Part shown: positions 6,651 through 6,889 of the stretch, one piece after another
Position numbering within the stretch: the first letter of the stretch is position 1
How the letters are laid out: each line of letters opens with the position of its first letter
Assembly: GCA_001412425.1 (NCBI GenBank)
Contig: LKUH01000541.1
Location: 1 to 6,889, forward strand
Origin: Candidatus Cloacimonas sp. SDB
Lineage (GTDB): Bacteria > Cloacimonadota > Cloacimonadia > Cloacimonadales > TCS61
Direction of reading: 5' to 3'
Length of the DNA stretch: 6,889 nt
The notes under the pieces: generated by a model
Databases searched by the model: none
What the model saw: the letters and a program-made list of their open reading frames with translations, nothing else
Told to the model about the DNA's origin: nothing
Made by a program: the position numbers and the translations under genes

Positions 6651-6889
6651 TCAAAATGTATGGGTAGAGTGAAAATTAAGGTATCCACATCTTTGTAAAA
6701 CTTTCATTCTAAAATACTCAAAATCTTTATACCCATAACCTCTCTTTAATAAGCTCTTAATAACATTGTTAATACCTTCCGCTAAACCGTTTGAAATTTG
6801 GTTATCAAACCAATTTAATATTGTTTTTAATCGCTTCATTACTTTATTACAGAATGATTTAAGGGAGTTAAAAGAAGTGTTTCTTACAA
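6651..6889 (-). CDS. ISL3-type transposase, C-terminal part (runs off the right edge)
   Basis: The reading frame stays open from the stop TGA (6651-6653) to the window edge, so the ATG at 6839 is internal and the real start lies outside. The visible 78 residues contain LNWFDNQISNGLAEGINNVI followed by KSLLKRGYGYKDFEYFRMKVLQ. SNG-x-x-EG-x-N-x-x-IK then KR-x-x-YG-(Y/F) is the C-terminal signature of DDE transposases of the ISL3 family; the Glu in AEG is the likely last catalytic acid. Base composition is more AT-rich than the neighbouring genes, as expected of acquired DNA. Whether the element is complete cannot be judged, because its other end is not in view and no terminal inverted repeat can be fixed from one end. 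The gene points toward csoR, whose operator begins 50 bp downstream. Confidence 0.85.
   Translation of the reverse strand, partial: VRNTSFNSLKSFCNKVMKRLKTILNWFDNQISNGLAEGINNVIKSLLKRGYGYKDFEYFRMKVLQRCGYLNFHSTHTF

Noticed and set aside
6651..6839. A complete 62-residue small protein
   Set aside because: The frame is open to the window edge and the residues match the C-terminus of an ISL3-type transposase, so this is a fragment seen through the window edge.

Overview
The window (6,889 bp, AT-rich, tightly packed) looks like chromosomal DNA of an uncultured-type Gram-negative bacterium. A lipoprotein signal peptide on a large FG-GAP/ASPIC-UnbV protein, and a degenerate pilin-like small protein, fit the FCB/Cloacimonadota-like part of the tree. 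Clear Shine-Dalgarno (SD) sequences in front of most genes argue against a typical Bacteroidota member. The taxonomic guess is inference and weak. No tRNA, rRNA, CRISPR array or prophage is visible.

Left part (1-1830, plus strand): a 125-bp leader with a 16-bp palindrome overlapping a possible -10 box precedes a 121-residue membrane-anchored, pilin-like protein of unknown role. It ends in a strong intrinsic terminator that runs straight into the start of folC (folylpolyglutamate/dihydrofolate synthase, 428 residues from the ATG at 544). The terminator stem contains the only SD-like sequence of folC.

Middle part (1836-4921): a large minus-strand gene converges on folC with a 5-bp gap. It encodes an 806-residue lipoprotein with a helical TPR-like N-terminal half, seven Asp-rich calcium-loop FG-GAP repeats (a probable seven-bladed propeller) and a C-terminal ASPIC/UnbV domain. 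Divergent from it, across about 70 bp, is a 197-residue membrane-anchored protein with a PsbP-like flavour but no assigned function. For both genes the upstream-most possible start was rejected in favour of an internal ATG with a good SD and a proper N-terminal signal or anchor.

Right part (4914-6889, minus strand): a copper-type module. A CsoR-family repressor (Cys-His-Cys ligands at 47/72/76) is followed 67 bp downstream by an SO_0444/UPF0718-type permease with a C-terminal HMA metal-binding domain (GMTCNHC). A perfect 8-bp inverted repeat, TATACCCC-GTG-GGGGTATA, sits just upstream of csoR and has the form of a CsoR operator. The simplest reading is an autoregulated Cu(I)-sensing and efflux operon using a permease rather than a P-type ATPase. 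Upstream of it, in the same orientation, is the C-terminal end of an ISL3-type transposase that continues beyond the right edge, so an insertion sequence borders the operon's control region.

Nothing here amounts to a clearly new multi-gene system. The most informative items are the compact metal-efflux operon with its operator and adjacent IS, and the terminator/folC start overlap.
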